A stretch of DNA of 64,000 bases, from positions 19,788,773-19,852,772 of the forward strand of contig NC_080053.1 in assembly GCF_026212465.1 (NCBI RefSeq), written 5' to 3'. This document shows, one piece after another, positions 23,291 through 36,774 of this stretch. The notes below the pieces were generated by a model. That model was not told where the DNA came from, did no database searches, and saw only the letters and a program-made list of their open reading frames with translations. The stretch's first letter is position 1. The number at the start of each line of letters is the position of its first letter. The stretch is from Amaranthus tricolor. Its lineage: Eukaryota > Streptophyta > Magnoliopsida > Caryophyllales > Amaranthaceae. The translations under genes were made by a program, and so were the position numbers.

Positions 23291-23292
23291 GT

Positions 23293-23310
23293 TTGGTGCC
23301 GTCTGTGGGA
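23293..23310 (+). other. Primer-binding site of the gag-protease element
   Basis: TTGGTGCCGTCTGTGGGAA follows the left LTR directly. The variant TTGGCGCCGTCTGTGGGAA is a frequent primer site of plant Ty3/gypsy elements of the Tat group. It sets the element on the plus strand. Confidence 0.6.
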
Positions 23311-23539
23311 AAGTGTTATAAGTACTTAACTAGACAAAAAGTCCATTGTTCCCAAGAAGAATCCTACACTAACCGCCACCGTGCACAGTACAGATACAAA
23401 TACTTCAGTGGGTCAAGCGAACAATCAAGTCGTGACTCGCCGAGATCTGGACATGCTGGCATAAAATCTCACTGACGCCTTCACAAAGTAGATTTCCGCC
23501 ATTGTAAGCACCAATAACACTGCCCCTCAGCAGCAAATA

Positions 23540-24491
23540 TTGGCCGACATGGCAAATCAGATCAAAAACCTCAAAGAACGGATTGAACCAAATAAAGATG
23601 TCTCAAGCCTCCAAAAGTCTGATGATGGGGACACAAAAATATCACGGTCCAGCAAGAGGAACAGGAAGAGGAGAGAAAGGTCAAAACTCAGCAAAAGTTT
23701 AAGTAATGAAAATGGGAAGAACAGGGTGAGTCCAGATCTGAGACCCAAGATGCCCGAACTTATCTGGAGAATAAAAGGCTAAAACGATTAGAGTGTATCC
23801 AATCATTGATAGACAAAAAGCGGGAGAAGAGGAAGATGATGCGACACACTGGACCTAGTCAACCGTTAGCCCCATAAAAAGGAGAGGATTTTAGTCGGGG
23901 CGGTCCAGACGAGGTCCCCATGATGTTGAATTCTCCGCTACTCGCTGAAGTTTTTGGCCACCCCTAACCCACCAAAGATCAAGTTCCAAACATGACAACT
24001 TTTAATGGAACCACATGCCCAGAAGAACATATAATGGCACACTAAAACTTGATGTTGTTGTAAGGAAGAAGCATCAATACATTTATCCAACTGCAGGCAA
24101 AATTTCCGAGACATTTCTTAGCCTCCAAGAGACAAGAAAAATCAAACTTCCACCTCCTGGGCATAATACAATTGGAAGGAGAGTCCGTATCCACTTACTT
24201 GAAAAGATTTCACGAGGTTGTGTTCGAAGTAACAGACTTGGAAGACTCAGTCGCTCTGAGTGCCTTGATAAATGGAGTGAAGGCTCAAAAATTAAAGTTT
24301 TAACTAATTCAGAGTCAAGTGAAGATATATGCAAAGGCAATGAAACAATACCAAAGCTAGGTCACTACCTCCGAAATATGTCATGCACATGACCCTAAGA
24401 AATGAAAGCTAGACAAAAGGGATTCGAGACCTTCTAGTCATCCTTCTAGAACAAACTGGGAACAAGAACACTCATCTAGGAGGGACAAAGG
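23540..24491 (+). pseudogene. Gag remnant of the gag-protease element, first part
   Basis: Gag-like text is spread over several frames. A charged N-terminal region (about 23540-23782) has Lys/Arg/Ser-rich stretches. Near 23990-24040 a segment resembles the capsid motif FDGTxDPEDHI. Around 24195-24345 a segment reads YLKRFHEVVFEVTDLED and then VALSALINGVK, which matches the core of the Retrotrans_gag family. Stops and frame changes break it repeatedly. The text is cut at 24496 by the solo LTR and resumes at 27162. The protein would have formed the capsid; this copy cannot. Confidence 0.65.
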
Positions 24492-24496
24492 CTATC

Positions 24497-27161
24497 TGTA
24501 ACACCCCGTAATTTATCGGGTTTAAAAATAAATAAAATATAATAAAATAAAATAAATAAGTAATATTAAATTATATTATTTTACATAGTTAATTACAAGA
24601 AATAAAGTAGGTTTAATTTTAACGGTAACAAGTTTTGTCGCGTACGATGTTATCGCGTGACGTTTCTTGCTGTTTTAACAAAAGTATAATAATTACTCAA
24701 TTAATAAAAAAAAGATTATGGAAGGGAGGTGAAGGGCTGCCGATTTGGGTAAGTATGGGAGGAGTCTTGTAACTCCTCTCATAATGGTGTAATTAGGAGT
24801 AATTAAGTTGGACCTTAATTTCCCTATTAATCCTTAAGCTTCAATTTGAATTCCTCACATTCCTAATCACATTTTTAATCTTCTTAGTGAGAAAAAAATT
24901 CAGAAATATTTCCCTTTGTGTTCTTGGTTTCGGCACTCAAGAAGAAAAAAAAAACATTTTCTTTGCTCAATCCAATCTTCTAATCAAAGGGTAAGTTAAG
25001 TTGTTAATTACTATTTTTATTTATAAGAAATTTTAGCATGGGATTACATAATCTTCTTTCTTTTTATGATGATATCCTATGACTTATTAGGAGGATTGAG
25101 TATTTTATATAAGTTTTCTTTAATAATCATTTGATAAAATTGGTTTGTTAAAAGGATTAAATCCTATTTCTATTATATAAAATTTTCCTTGATTTGCATT
25201 CTTTAACAAAGTTTAAATTTGTTATAAGAATAAAGTCTATTCAAAGGTTAAAATGGATTTATTTTATGATTTATATTTCTCTAGCAAGATTTTAGTTTGT
25301 TAGAAGAAATTTTAAGTGTATGAATTAAGTAATGTAGGTATCCAAGAGTTTATAAATCCTTTAACAAAATTTGATTTGTTTAAAGGATTGTCCTTATATA
25401 TATGTTTTGATTCAAAAATGATGATATATGATTCTCTACAAAATTTTAATTTGATAAGAGAATCAAGTATTTAATTTTATTATCATGGTTTATGAAATTT
25501 TAAGTGCTCTTGAAGGATCTTGTGGATGAGTATGTCTTAAGTTGCTAGCTTTATGTTTTTTATGATGGTTTAGATTGTTGATGGGATTTTGTGTATTGTT
25601 AGATGTGTGGAAATATCAAGTGGTTGTGTGATAGGAGAATTGGTTTTGTTTGTTTTATTTTAGTAGAATGTAAATTCGGTTTCAGTTAAGTGTATCTTGG
25701 TAATGAGATTTAAAAAGGATTAAATAATTTAAATAGAAAAAAAAATATATAAAATAAAAATAATTAAAGTAAAAGGAATTTTGGACAGCAGCTGCTGCCT
25801 CGATAGTGGCGCCCCGATCCGAGCGTTGGGTGTGTTTCGTTGTTGTTTTATTTAACCGATGCGTTTTAAAACTCGTTAAAACGCTTAAAATAATTAAAAA
25901 TAGTAATTGGATGCTAGAAATTATGAAATTTGGTACCCAAGGTAATTGATGCGTTCCGGACGCAGCGGTGAAGTCGGATTTTTAATTTGAATTTTCTAAA
26001 CTGTCCGAAATGGCCATAAAAGTTTCTGGTCAAAATGTAAAAAATTTGGAACTATTGGGAGTTTGATAAAAACATTTGAAATTATCAAGTCTTAGTGATA
26101 TTTTAATGGTATTGAGTGGATTAAATGTTTAAACACGGTCTAATACGTGATCGTTTTGTGTGTGTGTTATTTAGGACCTCGTTTCATAAGAGGGCGAAAT
26201 TCTAATTGTGCTTGAACAACGTGTGTTTGCAGCGTTCAAAGGTACACGCTTAGACCATACTGTTTATATGGTTGTGCAAGTAATGTTGTTTTATTCCTAA
26301 TCAAGGCATTTGTAATCACATAAGGATTAGACACCTCAAATAATATGAAATAATTAAGTGTAAATTGAGAATTTATGTGTTTGTCACCCAGAAGGGTTGA
26401 AGTTTGGTTATGTTACCCAAAAGGGTTAACAAATGGTTTGGAATATTATAAATTATTTTTCCCATGGCAGTTGTGGATCATTACGGTCACCATGGGGTAT
26501 GCATACTTTAGCCTTTGGCGACCCGAACAGGACGGGCAACGTCTTAGGTAGGTGGTTGCCTTGGGATTAGCTCTCCCAAGTGTATTCCACCAAAACAAAT
26601 TTGAAATTATACTTGTACGACCCGAACAGGACGGACAACGTTACAAGATTGGAAATATTGAATAAAGAATATGTATTAGAGCCTTTGCATGCTAGGGTAA
26701 ACACAATGCTTGTATTCAACCTGTTTAATATATGTATGAAGTCTCTGACGTGTATTGGTTGTTCTTTGGAACCTGCTACGTGTTATCATACGACGTGCAG
26801 CAGGTTCACTGCAGGAGGGGGCTGGAGTGAGGATTCAGCTTAGAACCCGTAACCATCAAATCTAGACATACTTTGTAATGAGTCGAAATAACTCAGTTTA
26901 TGTAACCAAAGTTTTTGACGTTTTCTTTTTATCTCGTACAACTTTTAGCTAGTCTAGAGGCCTGTGGGCTCTTGAGTTGTATGTAAAGACTTCCGCTGAC
27001 TTGTTTTATTTTGCTTGGCGTTGTTTCCTGTGTTGACCATATTCCTTTTACCGTTGGAATGTTGACGATCCGAGTTAAAGTGAATTTTCTTTTGTGTCCG
27101 TTTGTGAACCGGAATCATGTTTTCATATGATTTTCCGGGTCACTTAAACCGGGCCGTTACA
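24497..27161 (+). mobile_element. Solo LTR of a chromovirus related to the 2735-13935 element, TSD CTATC
   Basis: The 2665-base unit starts TGTAACACCCCG and ends GGCCGTTACA. Both flanks carry CTATC (24492-24496 and 27162-27166), a perfect 5-bp duplication. There is no internal region, primer site or second LTR, so LTR-LTR recombination removed the body. The phrase CCGGACGCAGCGGTGAAGTCGGA near 25957 matches the LTRs of the gypsy element on the other strand (CCGACTTCACCGTTGCGTCCGG), so the two families are related though not the same subfamily. Confidence 0.9.
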
Positions 27162-27166
27162 CTATC

Positions 27167-27580
27167 CTCCTTTTTACCAGTGTCCACCTTCCGAGATGGG
27201 ACCTCTTAGATCAAGACAAGTCTATACCACAGAAGGAGAACCAAGAACGAAAAATTTGCGTGATGAAGGCAATGACCCCAGATTCAACACAAACAGAAGA
27301 AACATCTTCTATGCTATCAGAGATGAGCTTTCGGTACCACCACCTACAACAACCCTTCTGATTGTCGTAACTATAACTTGTGGTGGGACTATCACAAGGA
27401 ACATGGGCACAATTTGTCACAATGCAAAGAACTCAAACACATTTTGCACTAACTTTCCGAGGAAGGGAAACTAGGAAGATTATTGAATGGGAAGGAGTAT
27501 GGATCTTGCAGAAGGCCATACCATCCGAGGCATAAATCTACCAGAGATGAAGAAAGGAAGGACAGTTTTAATGATACCTC
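27167..27580 (+). pseudogene. Gag remnant of the gag-protease element, second part
   Basis: This continues the gag frame after the solo LTR. Around 27365-27440 the text reads WWDYHKEHGHNLSQCKELK in one frame, corresponding to the CxFHxxxGHxTxxC region at the end of Tat-type Gag proteins; the first cysteine is lost. Several frame changes are present. Confidence 0.55.
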
Positions 27581-27988
27581 GCGACATCATCAATATGATA
27601 CTAGGTGGTTTCTTTGAAGACTACCCAACTCTTAGAGCCGCAAAAGATAGCTATTGACAAACCCTTCATTGGCTTTGGAGGTAACTGAGTTTTACCCTTG
27701 GGAACAATCATACTTCCAATCTGTGTTGGGGAAAAGGGTAATTGCAAAACAATGACGATTTGCTTCACTGTGGTCGACTTTAATTTTTCCTATAATGCTA
27801 TCATTGTACTTCCTCTCATCAATAAGTTAAAGGTGATTATCTCTCCACATCAACTCTTGTTACAATTTGAGCAGGATGATGGAAAGGTGGGAATCCTGAA
27901 GGGAGATCAAAAGGTAGATCGTCAATGCCTTATCAATACAATAAAGCATGACGGTGCTCCTGAAGTATCTCAGAAGATTCAAAAATGA
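27581..27988 (+). pseudogene. Aspartic protease remnant of the gag-protease element
   Basis: INMILGGF near 27590 resembles the IxxIxGG motif before the protease in Tat-type elements. From 27698 a 96-codon frame (GTIILPICVGE, later FTVVDFNFSYNAII and KGDQKVDRQC) matches the usual protease segment, where family members read VVDxxSAYNxILGRP and GDQxxAxxC. The active-site DSG/DTG itself was not found intact. No reverse transcriptase follows; the frame ends and a purine tract and LTR come next. Confidence 0.65.
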
Positions 27989-28004
27989 AAGTTGCAACGT
28001 TCAT

Positions 28005-29608
28005 GGAGGGGGCCATACAAGTAATCACCAGGATCATCAGAATCATCATTAGGCGGACCTAGTTCCACGTCTTCGTTCAATTATCAATTATCAGGGATCA
28101 TTATGATTTTCGAATTGCTTATGTTTCATTCAAATATCTGCATCATCATGATGCTTCAGTTTTTGATTAGTTGTTTATTTATTTACTAAGTATTAAATTC
28201 ATTAGTTTTTCGAATTATCTATGCCTTGAGATGTCCATATCATCATGATACTTCCATTTTCAGTTATAGTTTGATTTGATTTCTGTATCATGATACTTTG
28301 CATTCTGGGTTGAAATCTTGTTAAGTCCGATTTTCAAAGGAAATTCGAATCCTTATCATAAGTCCCGGGTGATTGAAGTTTGGGCAAAGCGGACCTATGT
28401 CCGATCCGAATATTCATCATTTCTTTCGTAGGATTCACCTAGTACGATCCCTTATCAAGAATTCTTAGGTGATTGACTGATGGGCCAAATCGTCATTGAA
28501 GCTCAAATGTCGGACCATCAAAGCAAGAAGAACCTGATAGTTATGATATTACCTCATCACAACCATACTTTTATGGCAGAATGATGTTTTATTGAATTCA
28601 ATAATTAAGATTGAAATTATCAGCAAGTTTAGTTTAAGGGTGGTCGATTATTTTTTCCACAAAAGTCGAACCACAATAATGGGGCACTTTAGTGAGGTGT
28701 GTCGAATTGGGTAAAACTTCAAAAATGCCGAGTTATGTTAATATTCGGATCAACCGGGTTATTATTAATTTTCGGATCCAGCTAAGTTATCTTGTCCTTC
28801 GTACAAGTTGAGTTTTAAAAGGATGGCTTTTTTAGAATTAGCATACAAGTTGGCTCATGTGTGACGGGGTCCTGCCCAAAAATATTTTAGTATTGCTTCT
28901 CCTTAAAGAAAGACACTTCATTCCTATTAAATGCCTTATTCGTATCGTCCTTCATGGTTGGAGCTCAATTTATTAGTAGCATTTTATTTGTTTATTTATT
29001 TATTTATTTATTTATTTATTATGAAATTACTTAAATTTCCTGTCGACTTTCATCTCCCGTTGACCTTGACTTCCTTTTAATCTTGACTTATAGTCTAGGG
29101 GCTTATATGACTTTTTCCCTATTTATCCATTAAGTAACTCCTTTTATAAACCCTAACTGCTAGTTAACCTATTTTCCTCCAGAATGTTCCATATCATCCA
29201 TGATCTCCCATTAAAGCCACCCCATGATCCATAAATCGACCAATATACAAATCCCTTACAGAATTCATTTGCCTCTCTAAGCTTTCAATTTCCTATTGTT
29301 ACTCTACCAAAATTCACACTCAACATACCCAATTACACATTCTTACCATCTCCAAACCTCCTGATAATCATTAATATTTGCATTCATTATATTATCATTC
29401 ATTGATTTCTGTCTCCGCAACTGACTTGAGAGTTGGAGGGGCTTTTCGGGAGATCGTCCCCCAGACAAGGCTAACGTGTTGTAGTGCAGGGATTACTATT
29501 ACATCTACAGAAGGAATACGTCATACTTCGACATCGTTGACAATTGTCTTCTATAACGTTTCATCTTCAGGTATTATAAGAGTCTTTTGCACTTCCTGTT
29601 TCATAACT
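28005..29608 (+). repeat. Polypurine tract and right LTR of the gag-protease element
   Basis: GGAGGGGG at 28005-28012 is a plausible polypurine tract. The LTR start after it cannot be pinned down because the left copy lacks this part. From about 28960 to 29608 it aligns with the left LTR, including a (TTTA)n run at 28985-29021. The segment 28060-28950 has repeated words (ATCATGATACTT, GGACC...GTCCGATC) but no gene. Confidence 0.55.
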
Positions 29609-30140
29609 GAAATAACTATAATGCTGTATTTGAAACGCTTTCTAAATAATTGCATTCCATTTAGAGTAAAGGTAGTACCCGATAATAATGTCGGAAACAC
29701 CTTTAGACAAGCATATGTGTAACTCTTTACACTTTTTTTCAAACATATCTTTCAAATTCCAAGAACTTATCTTTTAAATCTATTACTAAAAGATGTTCTT
29801 AATCATTTCTCTAGGTCATATAAGGACAGGACTAGTTTTTTTCATCATACTAGGAGCATATGAGAATACTAGTCAAGTACGTATCATGCATGAGGGATTC
29901 AATGGCTAAAGCACATGAAATCCTAATCATCCTCTTAAGCTTAATTAACATATATCATTTGACATTATTTCTTGCTAAGAGAAGTATCAAGAGACATGAA
30001 ATGGAGCCCTTCTTAAAGTTATCCATATTTAGCCTATCAAAGATAGTATCAATATAAGCTCTTTGAAAATTTTCAATTATCCATCTCAATCTGTCTTTAA
30101 ATATTTGGATGCTCAAAATTCTCCAACTAAATTTCATTTT
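29608..30140 (-). pseudogene. Eroded copia reverse transcriptase / RNase H remnant
   Basis: On the minus strand the text near 30010-30110 reads AYIDTIFDRLNMDNFKKG, matching the TYIDTxLxRFNMxxSKKG segment downstream of the RT active site in plant copia elements. Further on, 29600-29680 reads TLLSGTTFTLNG, matching the SGYVFTLNGGAVSW part of copia RNase H. Many stops and frame changes are present. It is likely the older host into which the gag-protease element inserted. Confidence 0.6.
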
Positions 30141-30252
30141 TCATTAAATTTCACAAAAAATAATTGGGGTGCATTCTCATAGAGACGAATGGAGCATCTA
30201 ATAGGTTGATTTATCCTTCACATCAAAAATCAGTCATCGGATAAAAAAAATA

Positions 30253-30483
30253 CTCCCTCCTATTCATAGATAAAGGGACATTTGGGTTTTACACCAAAAC
30301 TAAGGAGAGGTGAGAGACCACTTAAAAGTAGGTGGAAAACTCTCTTTTTCATTTACGGACATTGATATTTATGTGTTGTAGTAAAGATCAAAGAGAAAAA
30401 AAGAATGACAAAAATAAAAATGAGATATAATCAATGAATTGAATTAATATGGAAATGTCCCTAAATCAATGAATAAGAGGGAG
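30253..30483. mobile_element. Stowaway-type MITE (Tc1/mariner), 231 bp
   Basis: The ends CTCCCTCCTATTCATAGATAAAGG and its near complement ending ...GAATAAGAGGGAG form the typical Stowaway terminal repeat, and TA stands on both sides (30251-30252, 30484-30485). It is AT-rich inside and non-coding. Confidence 0.88.
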
Positions 30484-31706
<1,223 letters not shown>

Positions 31707-32510
31707 TCATACAGTCGTCACAAATCTATGTTGATCTACACCCAAATCACAATTCTGACGTTGATGATGATAACATCTCGGTAATGCCGGAATCACTCTT
31801 TCTCTCTCCTCCTCTCTTTTTCCTTCTTCATCAACATCATCATGATAATCATCATCAATATCATATTCATCATCACAAATACTTTGAACTAGATCCATTT
31901 TAAGCCGTCCATTATCCCTCGAAGCAAAAAGAATTTCTGGGCGTTCGATCAAAACCCTAACAATTACCAATCTTCCGTTTTCCCTAATTTGTTTCAACAT
32001 AAAATTTCTCCTTCCATTATCACTCAAAGATGTTAATAATGGTGGAAATTTCTTCTCATCCTGTTTTTTCCAATCTTGATTATTACGTTTTCTATGAGAA
32101 TTAATAATGCAATTATTACGCTTACCCAGATCGTCAAAACTCGAGATAATTTCATCAGAACTTTCAAAACCCAAACATTCGGTAAACGACATACCCAGAT
32201 TATTTTTCACCCCAGAAAACTTTTGGGTGAAATCTGTGGAATTAGTATCAAAAGGGAAAATGGGTTTCAATGGGTCCAAGATTTGGTTAAGATTTTTGGC
32301 CGGAAAAGATGGTGAAATAGGTGTTTGATAAAATGCGTCTGAGAACTTTTCTTCTTTCATTGAAGAACAAGAAGGGGTAAAGGGTGAGTTCACACTATTA
32401 TTGCAAACTTTCGTCATTTTTTTCTTTGGATTTTTCTTACTTGAATTTGGTTTTTTCAAATCAAAGAATTCATTGCCTTTTTCCCTTTTTAATAGTGTGT
32501 TTTGTTTCAA
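31707..32510 (-). CDS. FAF-like (FANTASTIC FOUR family) protein, single exon, 267 aa
   Basis: This is the one convincing host protein gene. Residues 154-208 form the FAF domain: KKFPPLLTSLS (153-163), ENGRLVIVRV (177-186) and DNGRLKMDLV (199-208), where family members read FPPPLxSLS, EDGRLVLxxV and xDGRLRLxL. Upstream, SFTECLGFESSD (108-119) is a second conserved patch found in FAF-like proteins. An acidic block (213-236, DDEYDIDDDY...) follows the domain, as often seen. Arabidopsis FAF proteins act in shoot meristem size control; the biochemical role of FAF-like members is not well known, so function is inferred from family only. No signal peptide or membrane segment is visible, and the gene is intronless as is typical. 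The start ATG at 32510 is the first in frame. A Mutator-type insertion sits 175 bp upstream. Confidence 0.88.
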   Translation of the reverse strand: MKQNTLLKREKGNEFFDLKKPNSSKKNPKKKMTKVCNNSVNSPFTPSCSSMKEEKFSDAFYQTPISPSFPAKNLNQILDPLKPIFPFDTNSTDFTQKFSGVKNNLGMSFTECLGFESSDEIISSFDDLGKRNNCIINSHRKRNNQDWKKQDEKKFPPLLTSLSDNGRRNFMLKQIRENGRLVIVRVLIERPEILFASRDNGRLKMDLVQSICDDEYDIDDDYHDDVDEEGKREEERERVIPALPRCYHHQRQNCDLGVDQHRFVTTV

Positions 32511-32642
32511 GATTAGGGATTAGGGTTTGCTTTAAATCCCTAGAGAAGGGAGAAATGAGTGGGTGTGAAGAATGAAGATGTAAGGTGGATCCCACTAAGT
32601 TATTTGTAGATTAATTAGCAGGAGTATATCTGTATAATTACC

Positions 32643-32650
32643 TATTTATG
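32643..32650 (-). promoter_or_regulatory. Possible TATA box of the FAF-like gene
   Basis: The minus strand reads CATAAATAGG about 135 bases upstream of the start codon, in the short stretch of native DNA left between the gene and the Mutator-type insertion. AT-rich context makes chance matches likely. Confidence 0.3.
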
Positions 32651-32845
32651 AAGATTATTTGATTGAAATTAGTAATAAAATCAAGAAAAAATTATAATAA
32701 ACTATCTATTCTATAACCATCTTTGCAACAAACTACCTTATCTAAAATTTTTTGCAAAAAACTACCTTATATAATACATTTCTTTGCAAAAGACTACCTT
32801 ATAACGGTTTTTAGCATTTGACCGTTAAAATTAACCGTTGACTAT

Positions 32846-32862
32846 CACGTGATAGTCACGTG
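32846..32862. promoter_or_regulatory. Two G-boxes (CACGTG) in the arm nearest the FAF-like gene
   Basis: CACGTG occurs at 32846-32851 and 32857-32862, 336-352 bases upstream of the FAF-like ATG. G-boxes bind bZIP and bHLH factors in plants. Whether they act here is unknown. Confidence 0.45.
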
Positions 32863-32879
32863 ACCTTAAAAAATTAAAA

Positions 32880-33917
<1,038 letters not shown>

Positions 33918-33932
33918 TTAATTTTTTAAGGT

Positions 33933-33949
33933 CACGTGACTATCACGTG
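33933..33949. promoter_or_regulatory. Two G-boxes (CACGTG) in the distal arm of the Mutator-type element
   Basis: CACGTG at 33933-33938 and 33944-33949 mirrors the pair in the other arm. Confidence 0.4.
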
Positions 33950-34119
33950 ATAGTCAACGGTTAATTTTAACGGTCAAATGCTAAAAACCGTTATAAGGTA
34001 GTCTTTTGCAAAGAAATGTATTATATAAGATAGTTTTTTGCAAAAAATTTTAGATAAGGTAGTTTTTTGCAAAGAGGGGTATAGAATAGGTAGTTTATTA
34101 TAATTTTCTCTAAAATCAA

Positions 34120-35130
34120 CAATAATTTGATCAGAAAATAAAAAAGAGGAATGTTTCTAATATTTGGTTGATATATGAAGATAATGAGGATTAAAGATAT
34201 TTAAAACAGACCCGATCACCCGACTTCAAACTAACCTGAAAATCTAACCCGAAGCCAATCCAATGACCTAAATGAACACCTCTACTGAGGATAGTCTCCA
34301 AAATGTTGTTTAAGATAAAGTTATAGGCAGCAGAAAAACAGCTTCAAGAAAATATCTCCTTCCATAGAATTAGAGTTTTTGTTTTTGGTAAGTTTGGATA
34401 AGATTATTTCATAAATTGATATTATTCTTTTTTTACAACATATATACTTCCTCTGTTTGTTTAGTTGCTGTAAAATTAATTTTTATAACATAAATTCTTA
34501 TGAGAGACGGTCTAATGAAGAGACCATTTTTATTTGGGTTGGTTCATTATATATTTTTTAAAATATTATAAATAGACATTAAGAATGATGTAAATAGACA
34601 TTAAGAATAATGTAAATAGACATTTATGATATATATTAAAATTAGGCATTAAAAATACGATAAGTAAGCATTAATGATAATGTAAATAGACATTAATTTT
34701 TAATGAGTTAGGTTTGAAATATTCTCTCATGAGGCTAGTTGTTTTTATAATATTCATCAAGCATTATTCAATATTGTTTTACGTATTAGTAATACATAGG
34801 TAAACTTATATAGTTATATTAGATTTTGTTTTTAGTCTAAAATATAATTTTGTAATATTTAATTATTATAACTCAAAATATTATGGATCCAAATAAAATG
34901 TTTGCCTATGAACAATTTATTATGAAGCAAAAAAGGGGGAAACATTTATTTTTTAGAGGGGTAAACTTGGTATTCTCTGATGAAGTATTTTTTAATTCTC
35001 GACATATAATCACACAAACACCAATTCTTAACTTTTTTTAAAGAGTACATTTTTATCATCTATGCAAAATGGATCTTGCTTAAAAAAACACCCATATAAA
35101 TAAAATATTAAATTAAAAATATTATAAATT
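34120..35130. other. AT-rich intergenic DNA, no supported gene
   Basis: Around 34495-34740 there are short repeated phrases (GTAAATAGACATTAAGAAT, GAGAGACGGTCTAATGAAGAGACC) that look like a decayed non-autonomous element whose ends I cannot fix. The remainder shows nothing. Confidence 0.4.
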
Positions 35131-35243
35131 TAAGGGAAATTCCATATGGTTACATCAAACTTTCATGAAACGTCAACCGTAGCATTTTTGTAAGATTTTT
35201 CCACATGGTAGCATCCAGTTTATGCCTTATCTAACTACCGTAG
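35131..35243. mobile_element. Left arm of a second foldback element copy, split by the copia array
   Basis: GGGAAATTCCATATGG at about 35134, then phrases CACATGGTAGCATCCAGTTT and TATGCCTTAT match the arms of the element at 18894-20825. It stops at the TGTAGACTC start of the copia LTR. Confidence 0.7.
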
Positions 35244-36760
35244 TGTAGACTCAATTAGGAACGGGAACAGCAACAAGAGGGGGGTGAATTGTTGTTGTTA
35301 CTAGTTTAAGCGTTTTTGCCCTGTTTTTGCGGAATTGAATAAAATATATAAAGCTTAAACTTAGAGCGAAATAATTAAAAGAGACAAACGATTTTTACGT
35401 GGAAACCTTCTAGGCCTAAATAGAAGGAAAAACCACGACCCCTCGGGATTTTTAAATTCTCCACTATGTTTAAGGCGACTCGTTACAATTACATTAAACA
35501 TCTTACTTCACTCGAAGCGCATCAACTAGGCCAACTTTTCTCTCAAATTGCTTCACTCAAAGCAACAAACTTAGCTTCACTAAAAGCTAAACTCCACACT
35601 AGCTTCACTAAAAGCTATGTCCTTAGCTTTACTCAAAGCTATTCTCTTCTCTAGCTTCACTAGAAGCATTCTAATTCCCCCTAGACTCACCCAAGTCTAG
35701 TTACAAAGATTCTCTCAAAAACCCTTACAAAAGGATAAAAATTCTCTAAAAATAAAATCAATAAGTTGCACAAGAAAATATTATAAATTAATTGGCATTT
35801 TTAAAACAAAATTTTCTTGTAAAAATTCTCCCAAAATTACGTATGATTTAATGGCTCATACTAAGGCAAGTTTTGAAGAATAACCGAGTCCACTATTTAT
35901 AGAGCTAAAATCCCTAATAAAAAGGAATATTCCAATCCATTATTCCTTATCCAAAATGATCATGGGAATAATGTGGATTTTAATAACCAAGTCTTCCTAC
36001 GGTTAATCTTAAAGTAGGCATTTAAACTTGACCAATTCAAGCCCACGATTATTTAGCAATAACCGCTGTTCCCTAATAATAGGTTTTGTTCCCTTAAGCA
36101 GCAGTTTCTTCAGCAACAGTTCCTGTTCCCATAATAACGGCTGAAACTTTATGCTATTTATAGAAACGGTTATACTTAATAGGAATGGTTACATGCTAAC
36201 TAATTATAGGAATGATAACCTATTTTCTAAGATAAAGATCGGTTAAAAATAATAGCAAAGACTTTTTCAACAACAGCTATTCCTATATTTAGCAAATCCA
36301 ATATTTACTAAATATAGATCCTAAAATAAAGGATCTTTATTTAGAGACTCGTACGTAAAGTAATTTTTAGAAAACTTTTTGCCAATTAAATATAATAATT
36401 ATTAATGCAACAAATTAACTTTAATTAACACATCAACTAAAAATAATAATTAAAATAATAACCAGAATTTTCAATAGACGTAAGCTGACTCCAGTTCAGG
36501 AACAGTGCGCTGTCTCCAATTTCCAATTTTGCTAGAACATCCAACTTGGGAACAGTAGACCTGCTGTCTCCATTTTACATCCCAAGCGATATACTTTTCT
36601 AACATCTCTTGAATCCTTTTGACACGTACATTTCCATGAACAAAGCCATAGGTACTATCAACGATCATAATTACGACCGGATATCGACCTGCACATAATC
36701 TCTAAAAACATATTTGTTTAAATAAAGTGTAGTCATCATCAAAACTCAAGAGGTCCAACA
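35244..36760 (-). repeat. Copia array LTR A
   Basis: It starts TGTAGACTC and ends GGTCCAACA. By eye it differs from LTRs B and C at about four positions (GGAACG/GAAACG, GAGGGG/GAGAGG, CCTGTT/CCTCTT, CTTTTC/CTTCTC). It holds tandem 'CTTCACTNAAAGC' units (35503-35670). There is no gene. Confidence 0.95.
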
Positions 36761-36774
36761 AATTTCCCCTTTTT
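36761..36774 (-). other. Polypurine tract, copia body 1
   Basis: The minus strand reads AAAAAGGGGAAATT directly before LTR A. Confidence 0.8.

Larger units (their letters stand above)
22640..29608 (+). mobile_element. Decayed LTR element with gag and protease only (TR-GAG-like), Ty3/gypsy type
   Basis: Direct repeats 22640-23290 and about 28960-29608 are homologous along about 640 bases (shared phrases TTGACCTTGACTTCCTTTTAA and TAAACCCTAACTGCT) and are the 3' parts of two LTRs. Just inside the left LTR lies a primer site, TTGGTGCCGTCTGTGGGAA. Gag fragments, a CCHC-like remnant and a protease region follow, then a purine tract (about 28005-28012) and the right LTR. No RT, RNase H or integrase is present, so the element depended on others. 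The gag and protease resemble those of Tat/Retand-type gypsy elements (inference). A solo LTR (24497-27161) interrupts it. Left LTR sequence upstream of 22640 has been lost or replaced. Confidence 0.65.

Noticed and set aside
23540..23782. Host gene for a small basic protein
   Set aside because: It lies just after an LTR and primer site and is followed by recognisable gag segments in other frames, so it belongs to the decayed retroelement.
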